A DNA stretch of 64,000 nucleotides from Helianthus annuus. Lineage: Eukaryota > Streptophyta > Magnoliopsida > Asterales > Asteraceae. The notes under the pieces are model-generated. The model was not told the DNA's origin. It saw nothing but the letters and a program-made list of their open reading frames with translations, and searched no databases. The stretch is taken from assembly GCF_002127325.2 (NCBI RefSeq), contig NC_035448.2, positions 127,322,561-127,386,560 on the forward strand, given 5' to 3'. The position numbers and the translations under genes were made by a program. This document shows positions 31,273 to 45,100 of the stretch, in pieces; within the stretch, counting starts at the first letter, position 1, and each line of letters begins with the position of its first letter.

Positions 31273-34252
31273 GCTCAAACTGACAACAATGTTGTCAATG
31301 GTACGTTTCTTGTCAACGGTATTTATGCTTCGTGTTTATTTGATACTGGAGCCGATAACTGTTTTGTATCGTTTGAATTTGAAAAGCTCCTAAACCGTAA
31401 ACATGCTAACCTCCTGACGACGTTCGACGTAGAAATTTCCACTGGAAGAACCGTCACCATTAGTTCTGTTCTCCGTGATTGTACTCTTGAACTCAACAAT
31501 CACGTCTTCCTGATTGACCTTATTCTGATGCAGCTTGGTAGTTTCGATATCATAGTAGGCATGGATTTTCTTCGCGAAAATCATGCTGAAGTCGTTTGTT
31601 TCGATAAGATGATTCGTTTCTCTCTCGCTGATGGTGATCAACTCTGTGTCTATGGCGAGGTATCTTCGAAGGATCTGAAACTCATGTCGTATATCCAAGC
31701 GAGCAAGTATCTCCGAAAGAATACAAAGCTTTCTTGGCACACATCGTAGTAGCAGAGGAAAAGGAAAAGAAGTCAATGGAAAAGGTGCCTGTAGTTTATG
31801 ATTTTCCTGTTGTCTTTCCTGATGACTTACCTGTTTACCCTCGAGTCGTGATATTGACTTTCGTATTGACCTCATTCCCGGAGCTAATCCTATTGCTAAA
31901 GCTCCTTGTCGCCTCGCTCCGTCCGAAATACGTGAACTTTCGAGTCAACTCCAGGAACTACTTGATAAAGGCTTCATTCGCCCTAGCACATCTCCATGGG
32001 GCACACCTGTCCTTTTCATCAAGGATGGATCATTCCGAATGTGCATCGATTACAGGGAACTCAATAAGCTTACTATCAAGAATCGCTACCCCTTACCTCA
32101 AATCGACGATTTGTTTGATCAATTTCAAGGTGCTACATGTTTCTCAAAGATCGATTTATGCTCTAGTTATCACCAGTTATGAATTCAGGAGAAAGAAATA
32201 CCTAAAACCACTTTCCGAACCCGTTACGGCCATTATGAATTCGTCGTTATGCCTTTTGCACTTACCAACGCACTCGCGGTTTTCATGGATTTAATGAATC
32301 GCGTGTGTAAGCCCTTTCTCGACCGCTTCGTCGTCGTGTTTATCGATGATATCCTTATCTATTCGAAATCGAAAGCCGAACATGCGCAACATCTTCGTTT
32401 GGTTCTTGAACTTCTCCAAGGGAATCGCCTCTACGCCAAGTTCTCCAAGTGCGAATTTTGGCTTGAGGAGGTTCAATTCCTTGGTCACATCGTCAATAGT
32501 CAAAGTATTCACATCGATCCCGCAAAGATTGAAGCAGTCAAGAGTTGGATTACACCGAAATCCTCGTCTGAAGTTCGTTCTTTTCTTGGATTGGCGGGTT
32601 ATCACCGACGATTCATCGCTGATTTCTCTAAAATCACCATCCCGCTTACCTCTCTGATGCATAAAGACAAGCCTTTTGTTTGGAGAACTGAACAAGAGGA
32701 AGCTTTTCAAACTCTCAAGCTTATGCTCTGCAATGCTCCTATCCTCGCGTTACCCGATGGAAACGACGACTTCGTAGTCTATTGCAATGCCTCTAGCCTC
32801 AGCCTTGGTTATGTTCTTATGCAACGGGACAAGGTTATCGTGTACGCCTCTTGTCAGCTCAAGATCCACGAGAAGAACTATACAACCCACAACCTCGAAC
32901 TAGGTGCAGTTGTTTGTGCGTTAAAAATTTGGCGACACTACCTTTATGGTATTAAGTGTACGGTCTTCACTCACCATAAGAGCCTACAACATATCTTGAA
33001 TCAAAAGGAACTGAATATGCGCCAACGCAGATGGGTTAAACTTCTCAACGATTACGACTGTGAGATCTGTTACCACCCAGACAAAGCAAATGTCGTTGTC
33101 GACGCTCTCAGCCGACGAAGCTACTTGCATAGCGTTCATAATACTCAAGCGCAACACGACCTCGAAGCTCTAATTCGTGACGCTCGGCACGCCTGCTTCA
33201 TTGAGAACACCTTGAAAGAGGAAATGAAGAAGTGCGGTAACGATAGCATTTGGGTTATCGTTGATCGTCTTACGAAATCTGCTCATTTTCTGCCGACACA
33301 AGAAGACTATAAGGTAGAACGATTAGCATGAATCTATACCAATGAGGTCATTTGTCGACATGGGACACCTCGTGATATCATCTCTGACCGTGATGGTCGA
33401 TTTACCTCGCGTCTTTGGGAAACGTTTCAATCTGCTCTCGGTACTACTCTTAATCTCAGTACCGCTTTCCATGCCCAGACCGACGGTCAGACTGAACGCA
33501 CGATTCGCACCCTTGAAGACATGCTTCGTTCGTGCGTTAAAGATTTTGGTGGTAATTGGGATTCGCATTTACCTTTAGTCGAATTCTCGTACAACAACAG
33601 TTATCATTCTAGCATTTAAATGGCACCATTTGAGGCATTATATGGAAGAAAATGTCGATCGCCTATTGTATGGCACGAGATCAGAGATGCGCAAATTACC
33701 GGTCCTGAGTTATTACAAGAAACAACTGACAAGATCTTCCAAATACGAGACAATCTCTTGAAAGCTCGGAGTCGCAAAAAGCGTTATGCCGATAAACGCC
33801 GCAAGTCCCTTGAATTTGATGTTGGTGATCACGTACTCCTAAAGTTTTCACCTTGAAAGGGGGTGATCCGATTCGACAAGAAAGGAAAGCTCGTGCCTCG
33901 ATACGTTGGACGCTTTAAGATTCTAGAAAGAATTAGCAAAGTGGCCTACAGACTCGAATTACCGGAGGAACTCAGCAACGTACACCCGACTTTCCATGTT
34001 TCGAACCTCAAAAAGTGTCTAGCCGAGCAGAATTTACATGTTCCTCTTGAGGATCTTCAAGTGGACGAAACATTACACTTCGTGGAAAAGCCAGTTGAGA
34101 TCATGGACCGAGAGACCAAGAAACTCCGACGCTCACACATTCCTATAGTGAAGGTTCGCTGGGATGGCAAACGCGGCGCCGAGTTCACTTGGGAACTCGA
34201 AAGCGATATGAAGGCTAAGTATCCACAACTATTCGTTACGCATGCGCCTTAA
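31273..34252 (+). pseudogene. Degraded Pol of gypsy A
   Basis: Protease (CLFDTGADNCFV, then DIIVGMDFL), RT ([10 protein letters not shown], active site FIDDILIYS), RNase H (FVVYCNASS with Asp changed to Asn, then [10 protein letters not shown]) and integrase are in gypsy order. Breaks: frame changes near 31735, 31840 and 33330, stops within SYHQL-IQEKE (about 32180), [15 protein letters not shown] (33617-33619) and a Trp-to-TGA change at 33854-33856. A deletion at about 33230 removes the integrase zinc domain and the first catalytic Asp. The end resembles a chromovirus chromodomain-like tail. Confidence 0.9.
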
Positions 34253-34270
34253 TTTCGGGACGAAATTCCC

Positions 34271-34285
34271 TAAAGTAGGGGAGGC
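34271..34285 (+). promoter_or_regulatory. Polypurine tract of gypsy A
   Basis: TAAAGTAGGGGAGGC directly before the 3' LTR. Confidence 0.85.
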
Positions 34286-36746
34286 TGTAACAACCCGACT
34301 TTTCGAAGTCAAAGTCAAGGTACAAGTCAAAGTCTACGTCAAAGTCAGGTTGTTATTCAGATCTGTCATTCCTTACTCAATTATTGCTTGTACTCTCAGA
34401 ACTCGATAATCGATATTTTGGTTTACGTTATTTTAAACTACAATGTATTAACATGTGAAGTAACAATGCAAAAACGCTACTAAACGTTATTCTACTTAAC
34501 CCTATCACATCGCTATTGCATCGCAACTCGAACCGCAATTATTGGTATTGTTCTATGTGTGTGTTATTATGTGCTTTACTTGTGTGTGCTAATGATAGGT
34601 TTTGGGATGAATTTCACAAACGCAATCGCAACTCTATCGCAACGTAATCTCATCGCAAACTCTAAACGCAAATTTACTTACGTTTAGGTTTTATGTGTTA
34701 GTCATGTTATTTGTGTAACTATTGTTTAATACTATCGCATCGCTTACTCGCAACTCGCTTAAACGCAACGCAACGCTCAACGCACGAAACGAAAGTTGGA
34801 AAACTAACTCGCGAGAGCCAACCGATCGAGCGACCAACCGATCGAATCGACATCCGACCGGATGACCATCCGATCGGATGGCCATCCGATCGAACGGTCG
34901 TCCGACCCGTTCAACCTTACACCGCCTTTCTCACCTTTCACTATAAATACCCCTCCTGTCACATTAACTATTCACTGATGTGACATCTCCGTTCGACCCA
35001 CGCACCCTTAAGCCCTTTTCTCTCGATTCTTCGCGATTCTTGTAAGTTTTCTTCTTAAATCTTGTACTTCCATCTTCATTACACACTTTCTCATCATATT
35101 CTCCAACAAATCTTACATTTTCACCGTGAAATCACCTGATTTGGGCTGTTCTAGGGTGACAGTTCTTATGAACACTGAAGTGTGACCTTATCTCACCAAG
35201 AACGCTTAAGATCTAGAGAATTTCCACATGACTTTACACCAAACTAAGCTAGATCTAAACACTTTTCAGTGTTTTCAAACTTTTCTTCAACATTATTCGC
35301 TTTTTACTCAAAACCGGTAGAACCTGGACTTGTTCGGGCTCTCTACTCATTCTCTAATGGAGAGCCGATCTGAGAATGGATTTCTATCGAATAGACGACC
35401 GATTCACGGGTTGAATATGAAACTCCGTCAAGAATAGTTGAGTCCGATCGAACGGGGTGATTCCCGTCTGATCGAACGAATTGGACTTGATGTGATTTCC
35501 GTTGTTTAACACGCCGTCATGCCGTCTCCGTTAAACTGCAAAACTTTCAACTTAGAAAACTTTGTAAAAATTTCAAAACAGAAGGTTGCTCAATCGAATA
35601 GCCGTCTGATCAGACGACCATCCGATCGAACGACTATTCGACCAAGTGACTTATAATCTCAATACTTAAACTATTTTTCAAAACTTCAAAGAATATCAGC
35701 TTTCAATCGAATAGCCATCCGACCGAACGGTCATCCATCCGGATGACCATCCGATTGAATGACTTTACTTATACTACAATGAAAACTTCAAAAGTTCAAA
35801 CATTTTACAAACGCACTTCCCCGATCGAAGGGCCAACCGACCGAATGGTCATCCGACCGAATGACCATCCGTCCGGATGGTCATCCGATCGAACCACCAT
35901 CCGATCAATCACCTCAGTCGACGCACTGTTTTACGCGTTGTTCAACGCTTACACTATCATTCTGTGATCAGGCTAATCTCTCAAGCACTCCCTTCGATCC
36001 AAGACTGTGTTTACTTATTAAACACGCTCTGTGAGTATACTCGATCCCTTTTTTCTTAACGCACTTTTGGGTGTTACATACGTTACCTATATCAAATCCC
36101 ATCGACACACAACGTAAACACTTTTATACGCTAACCGCTCTCGCATGTTATACGTGTTTTTGATGAATGCTTGTATGTTATGTTTACATAGTGATTGTTG
36201 CCTGACACCTTAGCAACGATAGTACAATAGTTTGGACTTAGCACCTGTCGTGGACAGGAGTTGTTAAGGGTTTTTACTTCACGTGTCACAGTGGTGATAT
36301 GTGTTGCGCATTCTACAACTCGCAGTCATATCTATGCATATTTCATTGTCGATAGCTTACTTGCTTCGCATTACTACGTGTTACATGCTGGTTATGCGTA
36401 AATCGCTTTTTGCTACTATATGCTATTAAACTTGTGTACTCACCTTTACACTATGCGTATTGATTTTATTTTAACGTATGTGACAGGTGTTTAGGATGTT
36501 ATGCTATGCTTTGCTTGATGAACGAAGTAGGTGGTCTAGAAACGTCATTCAATAAAATTTGAGTTGTCGGAACAATTATTTGTCTCTGAGAACAATGTTT
36601 GTAATAACTATTTATGCTTTATATGTTTATGGTATGGGACATGAATGTTAAATATATTGTCACTAATAGTGTTATGGATTCTCTTGGACAATCTGTTTCG
36701 CTCAGTGCCTCACCCCGATGTTTCCGCCATCGGTTGGGGTGTGACA
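34286..36746 (+). repeat. 3' LTR of gypsy A
   Basis: 2,461 bp, from TGTAACAACCCGAC to GGTTGGGGTGTGACA. It keeps the TATA box CTATAAATAC at 34941-34950 and all four 16-bp-repeat clusters (about 34820-34909, 35590-35655, 35705-35765, 35820-35920). Confidence 0.93.
34941..34950 (+). promoter_or_regulatory. TATA box in the A LTR
   Basis: CTATAAATAC, placed about 30 bp after 16-bp cluster 1. The 5' LTR counterpart is mutated to CTGTAAATAC. Confidence 0.7.
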
Positions 36747-39700
36747 ATCATTGTAGGGATTCCAACCCAAAATCTCGTTTGAAAACTCCTGCCGTCACAC
36801 GACTCGATCGTTTAATAAATATATATTCTAAAAATAATATATATTTATTATATTCAATATTCATCGTGTTTCGAAAATCGGCTAAGTATTTATATTTATT
36901 TTTAGGTAAATATATACTTTTTAAACTTCATTGAAATAGTGTATAGACAATATATATTATATCGTAACACTAATAACAATATCACTTATGCACAAATCAT
37001 TGTTTCACAAATGCAAGCTCAATCATGTTCACATATTCGTTCACCTTTTTTTGCACATTCTTGACCAAAATCACTAAATCATGTATCATCAATATATATT
37101 CTCCATATATATATATTTACATCACATTCCTGAAAACCATATATCGCACTTATCATCATGTACAAAATCCACTTCACATAAAATCACAAATTCACAATTT
37201 CATCTTAATCACAAGTATCACAACAAGTTCACCACCTTAGTCACATAATCATCATGGAAACAATCACATTCATAAAATAAATATATTTTACCACTTAGAC
37301 ATATGAATATATATTATCAAACAATGTTCTACAAAACTACCATTTTCAACCACGCGTACCCGTATATAGTCGTAAGTTCGACTTTCCGGGACATATTATT
37401 CAATCATATTTATTCTAAGACCTTAAAATATATATAATTTTCATCAAAAATATGTCTTAGTTCCAGAATGTATAAAAAATATATAAGTGTCCATAATTTT
37501 ATCGTTTTCAAGTATACTTACCAAATAGCCGTTTACTCGACTTTCCGGGTTTTGTGATTCAATAATTTATACTAAGACTTTGAAAATACATATTTTATAT
37601 CAAAAATATGTTCTAAGTCCAGAATGTATGTAACTATATCAAAAACCTTATAGACTTGGGGTTTGACTAAAATAACGTTTTTCACATAAAATGATAGATT
37701 TTTCGACAACCTATCCTTATATGTTTCGACTTTTTAGTGTACGAAAGTAATGTTTTTGGACACTAAATCACTATGTATGGTTTTTAATATCATAATATAA
37801 CCATTTATCATACAATCATCATATAACATATTCAAATCACTTAAACTAGCACATTTTCGGCAATTTCGCATTTACGAACATATCAACTTTGCCATTTTTA
37901 AGGTGTTATCAAACGTATCATTCCTCATAGTTAATACATGTTTAGATGTGTTTATAATCTGTTTTGGAAACCAAAAATAGCATCACACAAGAGTTCACCA
38001 GAGCGAGCATATTTCAAGCATTTTCGCCTACTTAAACATATTAATTTCATCATCAAACATGTGCTATCATATCCATCAATTAATGTGACCAAAATACTCA
38101 TTCTAAGTTGTTTATAATCTGTTTTAAAACATCAAACTAAGATCATGCGATAATTTACCCAAACAAACACTCTTCATGCATTATCACATATCGTAACGTA
38201 TTAATCTTGCCTTAATTCTTGTCTATCATTTCTACCACTTCATATCATCAAAATATACATTTTATACACATCACAATCTGTTTTGAACACATTTTTAATA
38301 TCAATTCAAAATGCACTAAATTCATCACACAATCATAACATAATTTATTCTTATGCAATTTTAACTATCTAAGCATCACAACACATCTATTTTCACCAAG
38401 ATCATCATCATACATTTTCACCAAGATCATCAACTAACACATTTATGTTCATGCAATTCCATGCAACCTATAATCAACATCATAAATTTCAAGATTCATC
38501 CATGCATGACCACTAATCTATCAACTTTCTGAAAACAACAATTTTCACGTATCATCCTACATAAATTCAGCCATATATACACATGTCCATATTCATTTTT
38601 CAAGTATTATCATCTAGCATATGATCATCAAAACAAAACTCATAAGCATTTCATTCAAGTCATCTCCCAAACTATGCATTTTAACACACTTTCAAGAATC
38701 ATACAAGTTCATATAACATCATACATACCTACGGATTTGTATACATATGTAGTATATAATTTTAAAACCCGTTTCATATATCATATGTTTTGTCTAAGAA
38801 AACCATTTTTTAAACATCTCGTTATGTGATACCATCTTGCACTTAATAACACATTAACATATAATATGGAAAGAATGGTGTAGAGATTACCACTAGCACT
38901 AGGCTAGGGATGAAACACAAGATGAAGAATAAGATGAGAGTTTCGGGTTTGTGATGTATAGCTCATAATTCAGCTCCAAGACTTCAAGATATCACTTCAA
39001 AGCTTCATAACTTGTTGAATTCTTCATGTATTTATGGGTTTATGATGAACAAAAAGAAAGTGTAGGATAAAGATGAGAGAGTCATGAGTTTATGGGTTGT
39101 TTTGGTGGGTTTTATTGCTGAATTTTCAAGTGTAATTAAGGTGTAATAAGATAAGACTTCTTGCACAACTCCTACACACCTTAAAACTTCATGAAATGGC
39201 TGAAATGTTATATCTTTTGGACTAAATCTGAACTAAGGGTGAGAGAGTGGGAGCCGTAAGTTTGGGGCTACAATGGTGGTTTGTTTGCTGAATTTTGTGT
39301 GTAAGAAGTGTGTCATAGTGTGAGACTTCATACTAAACTCAAACCTTCTTCATATCTTGATGATTTGTTATTATTCTTCGAGTGTTTTGTTGGAAGAAAA
39401 ACAAAGTAAGAGAGAAGAGAGATGGGGCAGCCGTATGGTAGAGAGAGACATGAGATGACGAGAAGTATTATATTTTGTTTCAAATGTGAGTGTAAGTAAT
39501 TTATAATAAGGTGAAAGAGTCTTGCATGTTTGTTATGATTACAAACCAACTTCCAAGACATGCACAAGTCTCACACACTCAACAATAATGCAAGAAGAAA
39601 TAAATATGGTGAGGGCTGCTCATACACGGCTAAAATGTTGCAAGTGGAAAGGAATCATGAATGGTTTTTGTCATGTAGCTTCTTGGAATGTTGTAGGATG

Positions 39701-40204
39701 AAATTAGGAGGTAGTTAGAGGTGATTAGGGCCTAAATTAGGATGTTTAGTGTTAAAATAAGCCACTAATCTGAATTTATACAATAAGACATTCCTAAATA
39801 ATATATTACACATAGTCTAATTTTTATTTGGGTGCAAAAACATCAATTTTTGAAGCAATAAACTAGAAAGCGCGAGAATCGGACGATAAAACGTCTAATT
39901 ATTATTTTATGGGCTTTCACACAAAATTGCACCAATTCACATAATAATGCCTATAATTTAATGTTTTCGGCATATTAGAACAATTCCAATCATTAAAAAT
40001 TTATCGAACTATGTTCATTTCGGACAAAGTTACCGTTACGCCAACAAATATTGTTATTTATCGATTGCAAATCTAAGAATTTAATTGGACTTTTCTAGAC
40101 TTATATAGACTAAATATAATTGTGATTAAGTCTAATGCACATAAATAATGTTGACTTGTTCAATTAAAGCGTACGGATATACGGGTTGATTGCCGGGTGT
40201 CACA
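36747..40204 (-). repeat. Right part of solo LTR F
   Basis: About 3.46 kb of AT-rich non-coding sequence ending GGGTGTCACA. It holds diverged internal duplications: a segment with TCGACTTTCCGGG near 37380 recurs near 37540, with AAAATATGT and CCAGAATGTAT downstream of each. Related stretches with TTTGCTGAATTTT recur between about 38880 and 39480. No gene seen. Confidence 0.55.
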
Positions 40205-40755
40205 ACATAACCCTCAACCACCAAACTTTTATGTTCTACATTTCTTGTATTTAGCTTGTTTCAGTTGTAATAGTATTGTAATTTTCTGCTTTCTTTATCT
40301 TTCTGTACTGTCATTCAGTAATAAAAATATTTTATATAATTTTACGCGAACGGTTCATAAAAGCTTTAATATAAGCCCGAAAAAACTTGGTTCTATTAAA
40401 TGAAATAGGAAAAAAATGAAAATTAACATGTGTTCTAAACAAAATTTGATAAAAGAAGTCAAAATAAAAATACACCACGTAAAGGTGAATTCAGGTAAAC
40501 AAATCTTAACCAAATATCACACCTCACATTCTAGTCCCTATACTTTCCAACCAGTACAAACAATCCCTCGCCACGCATGAGCTCTGCACACTACACTAGT
40601 TTCATCCCATTTCATAACCCCAAAAAACCCCATTATCCTCACACACTTTCTGTTACGAGTTTTATACTTAACGTATCAAAATTCTGCATGTTATATCCTT
40701 TAGCCATAACCTAGTTATTTTTCAGTTAAATTTAGATTACACAGGGGTAATTTGG
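40205..40755. other. Sequence between F and D, no gene seen
   Basis: About 550 bp of AT-rich sequence. It should be continuous with 5863 once the F nest is removed. 40751-40755 is the left TSD (TTTGG) of gypsy D. Confidence 0.4.
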
Positions 40756-42137
40756 TGTCGCAACCCCCGTCTCCCTATACAAATACGGGAACGGGCGGCC
40801 GCGACCAGTTTCGGTGATATTTTGCTTTTATCTAATTTGGCAGCGGAATTTACATCAGGATCGTAGTTAGGAAATATTTTATCAGAGAAAAATACCACGC
40901 TTTCATAATATTAAACACATGGGATAAAACCCGAGTTTTAAGTACACACGTTGTCAAAGGGATACACCCTATTTTATTTAATAAAAACATCTATTTATTT
41001 TTAAGTAACTTTATTACCACTTTTCCAAGCCTTCAGTGTTGTCCAGCTGGCTTCTAATTGGCTCTCACATTTTGTTACCTGAAACGCGTTTAAAAATATT
41101 TTGTCAGTGGGAAATACTGGTGAGTGAATCCCAGTTTAATCAAGTTTTAATAAAAACCATTGTACAGTATTGAGGGCGATCTCGCAATTACATTTGTTTC
41201 CAAGTCATACCAATTACCACCCACGGTACTGTCAAACCCGACTTGTGGAAATGTTACCCCTTGCAAGGCAGTAACAAATTTTGTATACAAAACCCCAATA
41301 TACCGACGATAATTGTATCCTTACAAATACTCAATAACTGTTTAATATATAATTAATCGTGTGAGGTTTTGTAAAAACAATTTGCAAAAAGGAGATTACT
41401 CACATTGCTGTCTTAGATTATCCTTTAGGGTTTCCTGGTAACAATCTATAAATTACACTAATGCACACGCGTTAGTATAATAACCCATTTTAACATTAGT
41501 AATACCCTCCCCGAGACGACATTCCAACGACTACGTCGGGCAGAACCACGACAGCCGTTACGGAACCCTAGATCAATCGAGCAGAATATCTAATATGTAT
41601 CCAGGGGTTATGATACTTACAACGGAGCAGAACCTCATTATTTAGGGGGGGTATTATACCCGAATACTATAATAATTCTTCAGAATTTAGAGAAAGAAAA
41701 CGTTTGTGAGCGAATTTCAATTGAAGGCCCGATGCCCTCTTATATAGGGCCTGATTTTGGGTCTTATGCGGCCCGTGTAAGATTTAGACCTCGGGCTACG
41801 CGGCCCGCATAAGATTTAGACCTCGGGCTACGCGGCCCGCGTAGTAGGTCGGGTAGGGTTTAGCTCGTCCGGGTCATCGGCTAGCTTCGTCACGATGATG
41901 CCACGTGTCATCACCGGGTGTTGCCGTGTTTTCGATCGCTCGCGGACCGCGTAGGCTCAAGGGGTGGCTTACGCGCCCCGCGAGAGCCCCAAAAAAATTC
42001 ATTTTTAATTAATTTTAATAATATAAAAGGTATTCGGAGTCTGTTTTCACTTATGGGGTGTATTTTAAGACATATTGGGATATTTTAAAATATTTTAGGG
42101 TATCGAAAATATTTCGAGGGTGTCGGTTTAGGGTTGT
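40756..42137 (-). repeat. 3' LTR of gypsy D
   Basis: About 1,382 bp from TGTCGCAACCCCC. It contains repeated TACGCGGCCCGCGTA-type units (41765-41990), one more than the right LTR. TATA (minus strand CCTATATAAG) at about 41739-41749. Confidence 0.92.
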
Positions 42138-42165
42138 ACCTTGTTTTAGAGCTCGTCCTCGAGGT

Positions 42166-45100
42166 CTACTGGAACAGGTGTGGATTTTTCCTTTGCATTT
42201 CTGATTCAAGCTCCCATGTGTATTTGGGGTCCTCTTTTGGAGTCCCATTTTACTTTGACCAGAACTAATCTCTTGTGCTTGAGGTTCTTAACTTTCCTGT
42301 CTTCAATTTGTAGAGGCCTTTCTACAATTTTGAGTTGTTCATTTACCTCTATGTCCTTAAGAGGTACCATCCGTGATTCATCAACTAAGCATTTCTTGAG
42401 ATTAGATACATAGAATACATCATGTATTCCTGCCATTTCCTCTGGCAGTTGTAGCTGATAAGCTACATGTCCTATTTTTCTAATAATCTCAAAAGATCCA
42501 ATATACCTAGGACTTAGGTTCCCTCTTTTGATGAATCTTACTACTCCTTTCCAAGGAGAGACTTTCAATAACACTTTATCTCCTACTTGAAATTCCAATG
42601 GTTTGCGTCGGTTATCAGCATAGCTCTTCTGTCGATCACGTGTTGCTTTCAGTCGTTCCTTGACTTGAATAATCTTGTCAGTTGTTTCCTGCACTATCTC
42701 AGGTCCAGATAGTTGCTTTTCCCCAATTTCTGCCCAACAGACTGGGGTTCGGCACTTTCGTCCATAAAGTGCTTCGAATGGTGCAGCATTGATACTTGTG
42801 TGATAACTGTTATTATAAGAAAATTCTATTAATGGTAAATGATCGTCCCAACTACCTCCGAAATCAATTACACAAGCTCTAAGCATGTCCTCCATTGTCT
42901 GAATTGTCCTTTCGCTTTGTCCGTTTGTTTGAGGATGATAAGCTGTGCTTAGATTCAATTTGGTTCCCATTGCTTTTTGGAAACTTACCAAAAAATGAGA
43001 GGTAAAACGGCTATCTCTATCAGAAACAATTGATAAAGGAATTCCATGTAATGAAACGATTTCATTTACATATAATTTGGCTAGTTGTTCCATATTGAAA
43101 GTTTCCTTCATTGGTAGGAAATGAGCTGATTTAGTTAGCCTGTCTACAATCACCCAGATTGTATCATTACCTTTTCTTGTTTTGGGTAATTTGGTAACAA
43201 AATCCATTGTAATCAATTCCCATTTCCACACTGGCATCTCTAATTGTTGTAACAAACATGAGGGTTTCTGATGTTCAGCTTTGACTTGTGAACAAGTTAA
43301 ACACTTAGAAACATAAGCTGCTATATCCTTTTTCATTCCTATCCACCAGAAATTCTTTCTTAAATCCTGATACATTTTATCACTTCCAGGATGCATTGTA
43401 TACTTAGACTTATGGGCTTCTTCTAATATACGGTGGCGTAGGTTTCCTAATTTAGGTATCCATATTCTTTTCTTATGGAATCTCCAAATTCCTTCTGTTC
43501 CTTGTTCTAATTCCTTTTAATTTTTCAATATCCTCCTTGATTACTGATTCTTGTGCTTTTCTAATCTGTTCATTTAAATTTACTTGTAGATTTAATTTAA
43601 GAGAACATACCCTTTTTGGCTTTTCGTGATATTTCCGGCTTAAAGCATCAGCCACTACATTGGCTTTCCCTGCATGATACTAGATATTATAATCATAATC
43701 ACTAAGTATCTCCATCCAGCGTCTTTTTCTCATATTTAGCTCTTTTTGCCCAAAAACATACCTTAAACTTTTATGATAAGTGAATATGGTAAACTTACTA
43801 CCATAAAGGTAATGTCTCCAAATTTTAAGGGCAAAAATTATAGCTCCCAATTCCAAATCATGGGTTGAATAATTTTCTTCATGATTCTTAAGTTGTCTAG
43901 AGGCGTAAGCTATAACCTTTTGACGTTGCATCAACACACATCTATAACCTAATTTAGAAGCGTCGCAATAGACTACAAAGTCTCCAGTTCCTTCTGGTAA
44001 TGCTAGTATGGGTGCATGGGTTAGTCTTTGCTTAAGAATTCTAAAGGCTTCTTCTTGCTTTGGTCCCCATTCAAACTTAACAGATTTACAGGTTAACTTG
44101 GTTTTCTGGCGCCAGAGGCTGTGGACCTACTTAGTCGAGTTCAAAGGGTCATGCATAGTAATGTTATGACCCCGATATCTATGGACGTAGTTTTTAAAAG
44201 GCTTAGTTTTGCTATTCAAAAAGGGGTAGCGGCGCAGCTTGTTGCCCGTTTACCAACTATCTCGATGTAAATTATTAGAAGTAAAAAGTCTCAAACATTA
44301 AAAAAGAAGTTATCATTTGGTTAAGGGAATGACTATTCTAGAAAAATCTCGAATAAATCTTCTATAATAACCGACCAATCCTAAGAAACTTCTAACCTCG
44401 GTTGGTGATTCAGGGGTTTTCCATTTGGTAATCGCCTCGATTTTTGTGGGATCCACATGAATTCCTTCATGGTTAACTAAGTGTCCAAGAAATTGTACCT
44501 GCTCTAACCAAAACTCGCATTTTGAAAAATTAGCGTGTAGCTTTTCCTTTCTTAATAGACTTAGAAGTGCGTGCAAATGCTTTGCAAGATCCTCTTTACT
44601 TTTAGAATAGATGAGAATATCATCTATGAAGACATTATGAATTTATCCAAATATGGCTTATATATTCGGTTCATCATGTCCATAAATACAGCTGGGGCAT
44701 TGGTTAAACCAAATGGCATGACAGTAAATTCATAACGGTCATACCTTGTTCTAAATGCGGTTTTAGGAATGTCCTCTTCCTGTACCTTTAATTGATGATA
44801 TCCTGATCTTAAATCGATTTTAGAGAAAAATCGAGCTCCTTGAAGCTGATCGAACAGATCATCGATCCTTGGCAATGGGTACCGATTCTTAATCGTGACC
44901 TTGTTCAATTCACGGTAGTCAATGCACATACGCATTGATCTGTCCTTCTTTTTGACGAATAGTATCGGTGCTCCCCATGGCGATGAGCTTGGCTGTATGA
45001 ATCCTTTCTTCAACAATTCGTCTAATTGTTTCTTCAGTTCCTGCATTTCTACGGGTACCAATCGGTAAGGTGCTTTGGCAATTGGTGCTGTTCCTGGTAA

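Larger units (their letters stand above)
6935..36746 (+). mobile_element. Gypsy element A (chromovirus-like), defective, hosts B and C
   Basis: A Ty3/gypsy retrotransposon with 2.44-kb and 2.46-kb LTRs, a tRNA-iMet primer site, gag, pol in the order protease-RT-RNase H-integrase, and a polypurine tract. Its apparent 29.8-kb length is mostly the nested copia elements B and C (11383-30718); without them it is about 10.5 kb. The 5-bp flanks (ATCGC and ATCAT) agree at only three positions, so the TSD is not clean. Gag and pol are degraded by stops, frameshifts and an integrase deletion. The integrase tail ([19 protein letters not shown]) resembles the chromodomain-like end of Tekay/Del chromoviruses. 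Confidence 0.9.
5864..40204 (-). mobile_element. Solo LTR F (gypsy type, reverse), split by a 30-kb nest
   Basis: The left piece (5864-6934) begins TGTCACACCCC, the reverse complement of a typical gypsy LTR end. The right piece (36747-40204) ends GGGTGTCACA, the reverse complement of a TGTGACACCC start. Removing element A joins them into one LTR-like unit of about 4.5 kb. The flanks are ACACA (5859-5863) and ACATA (40205-40209), a 5-bp TSD with one transition. No coding sequence, primer-binding site or second LTR belongs to it, so it is best read as a solo LTR left by recombination between two LTRs. Confidence 0.6.

Noticed and set aside
30724..31278. 184-residue minus-strand frame rich in Leu
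   Set aside because: Antisense of the Gln-rich and Pro-rich zinc-finger part of A gag; a shadow of CAG/CAA repeats.
36614..36934. 106-residue frame across the A/F junction
   Set aside because: It crosses the LTR boundary of A into F, so it cannot be an ancestral gene.
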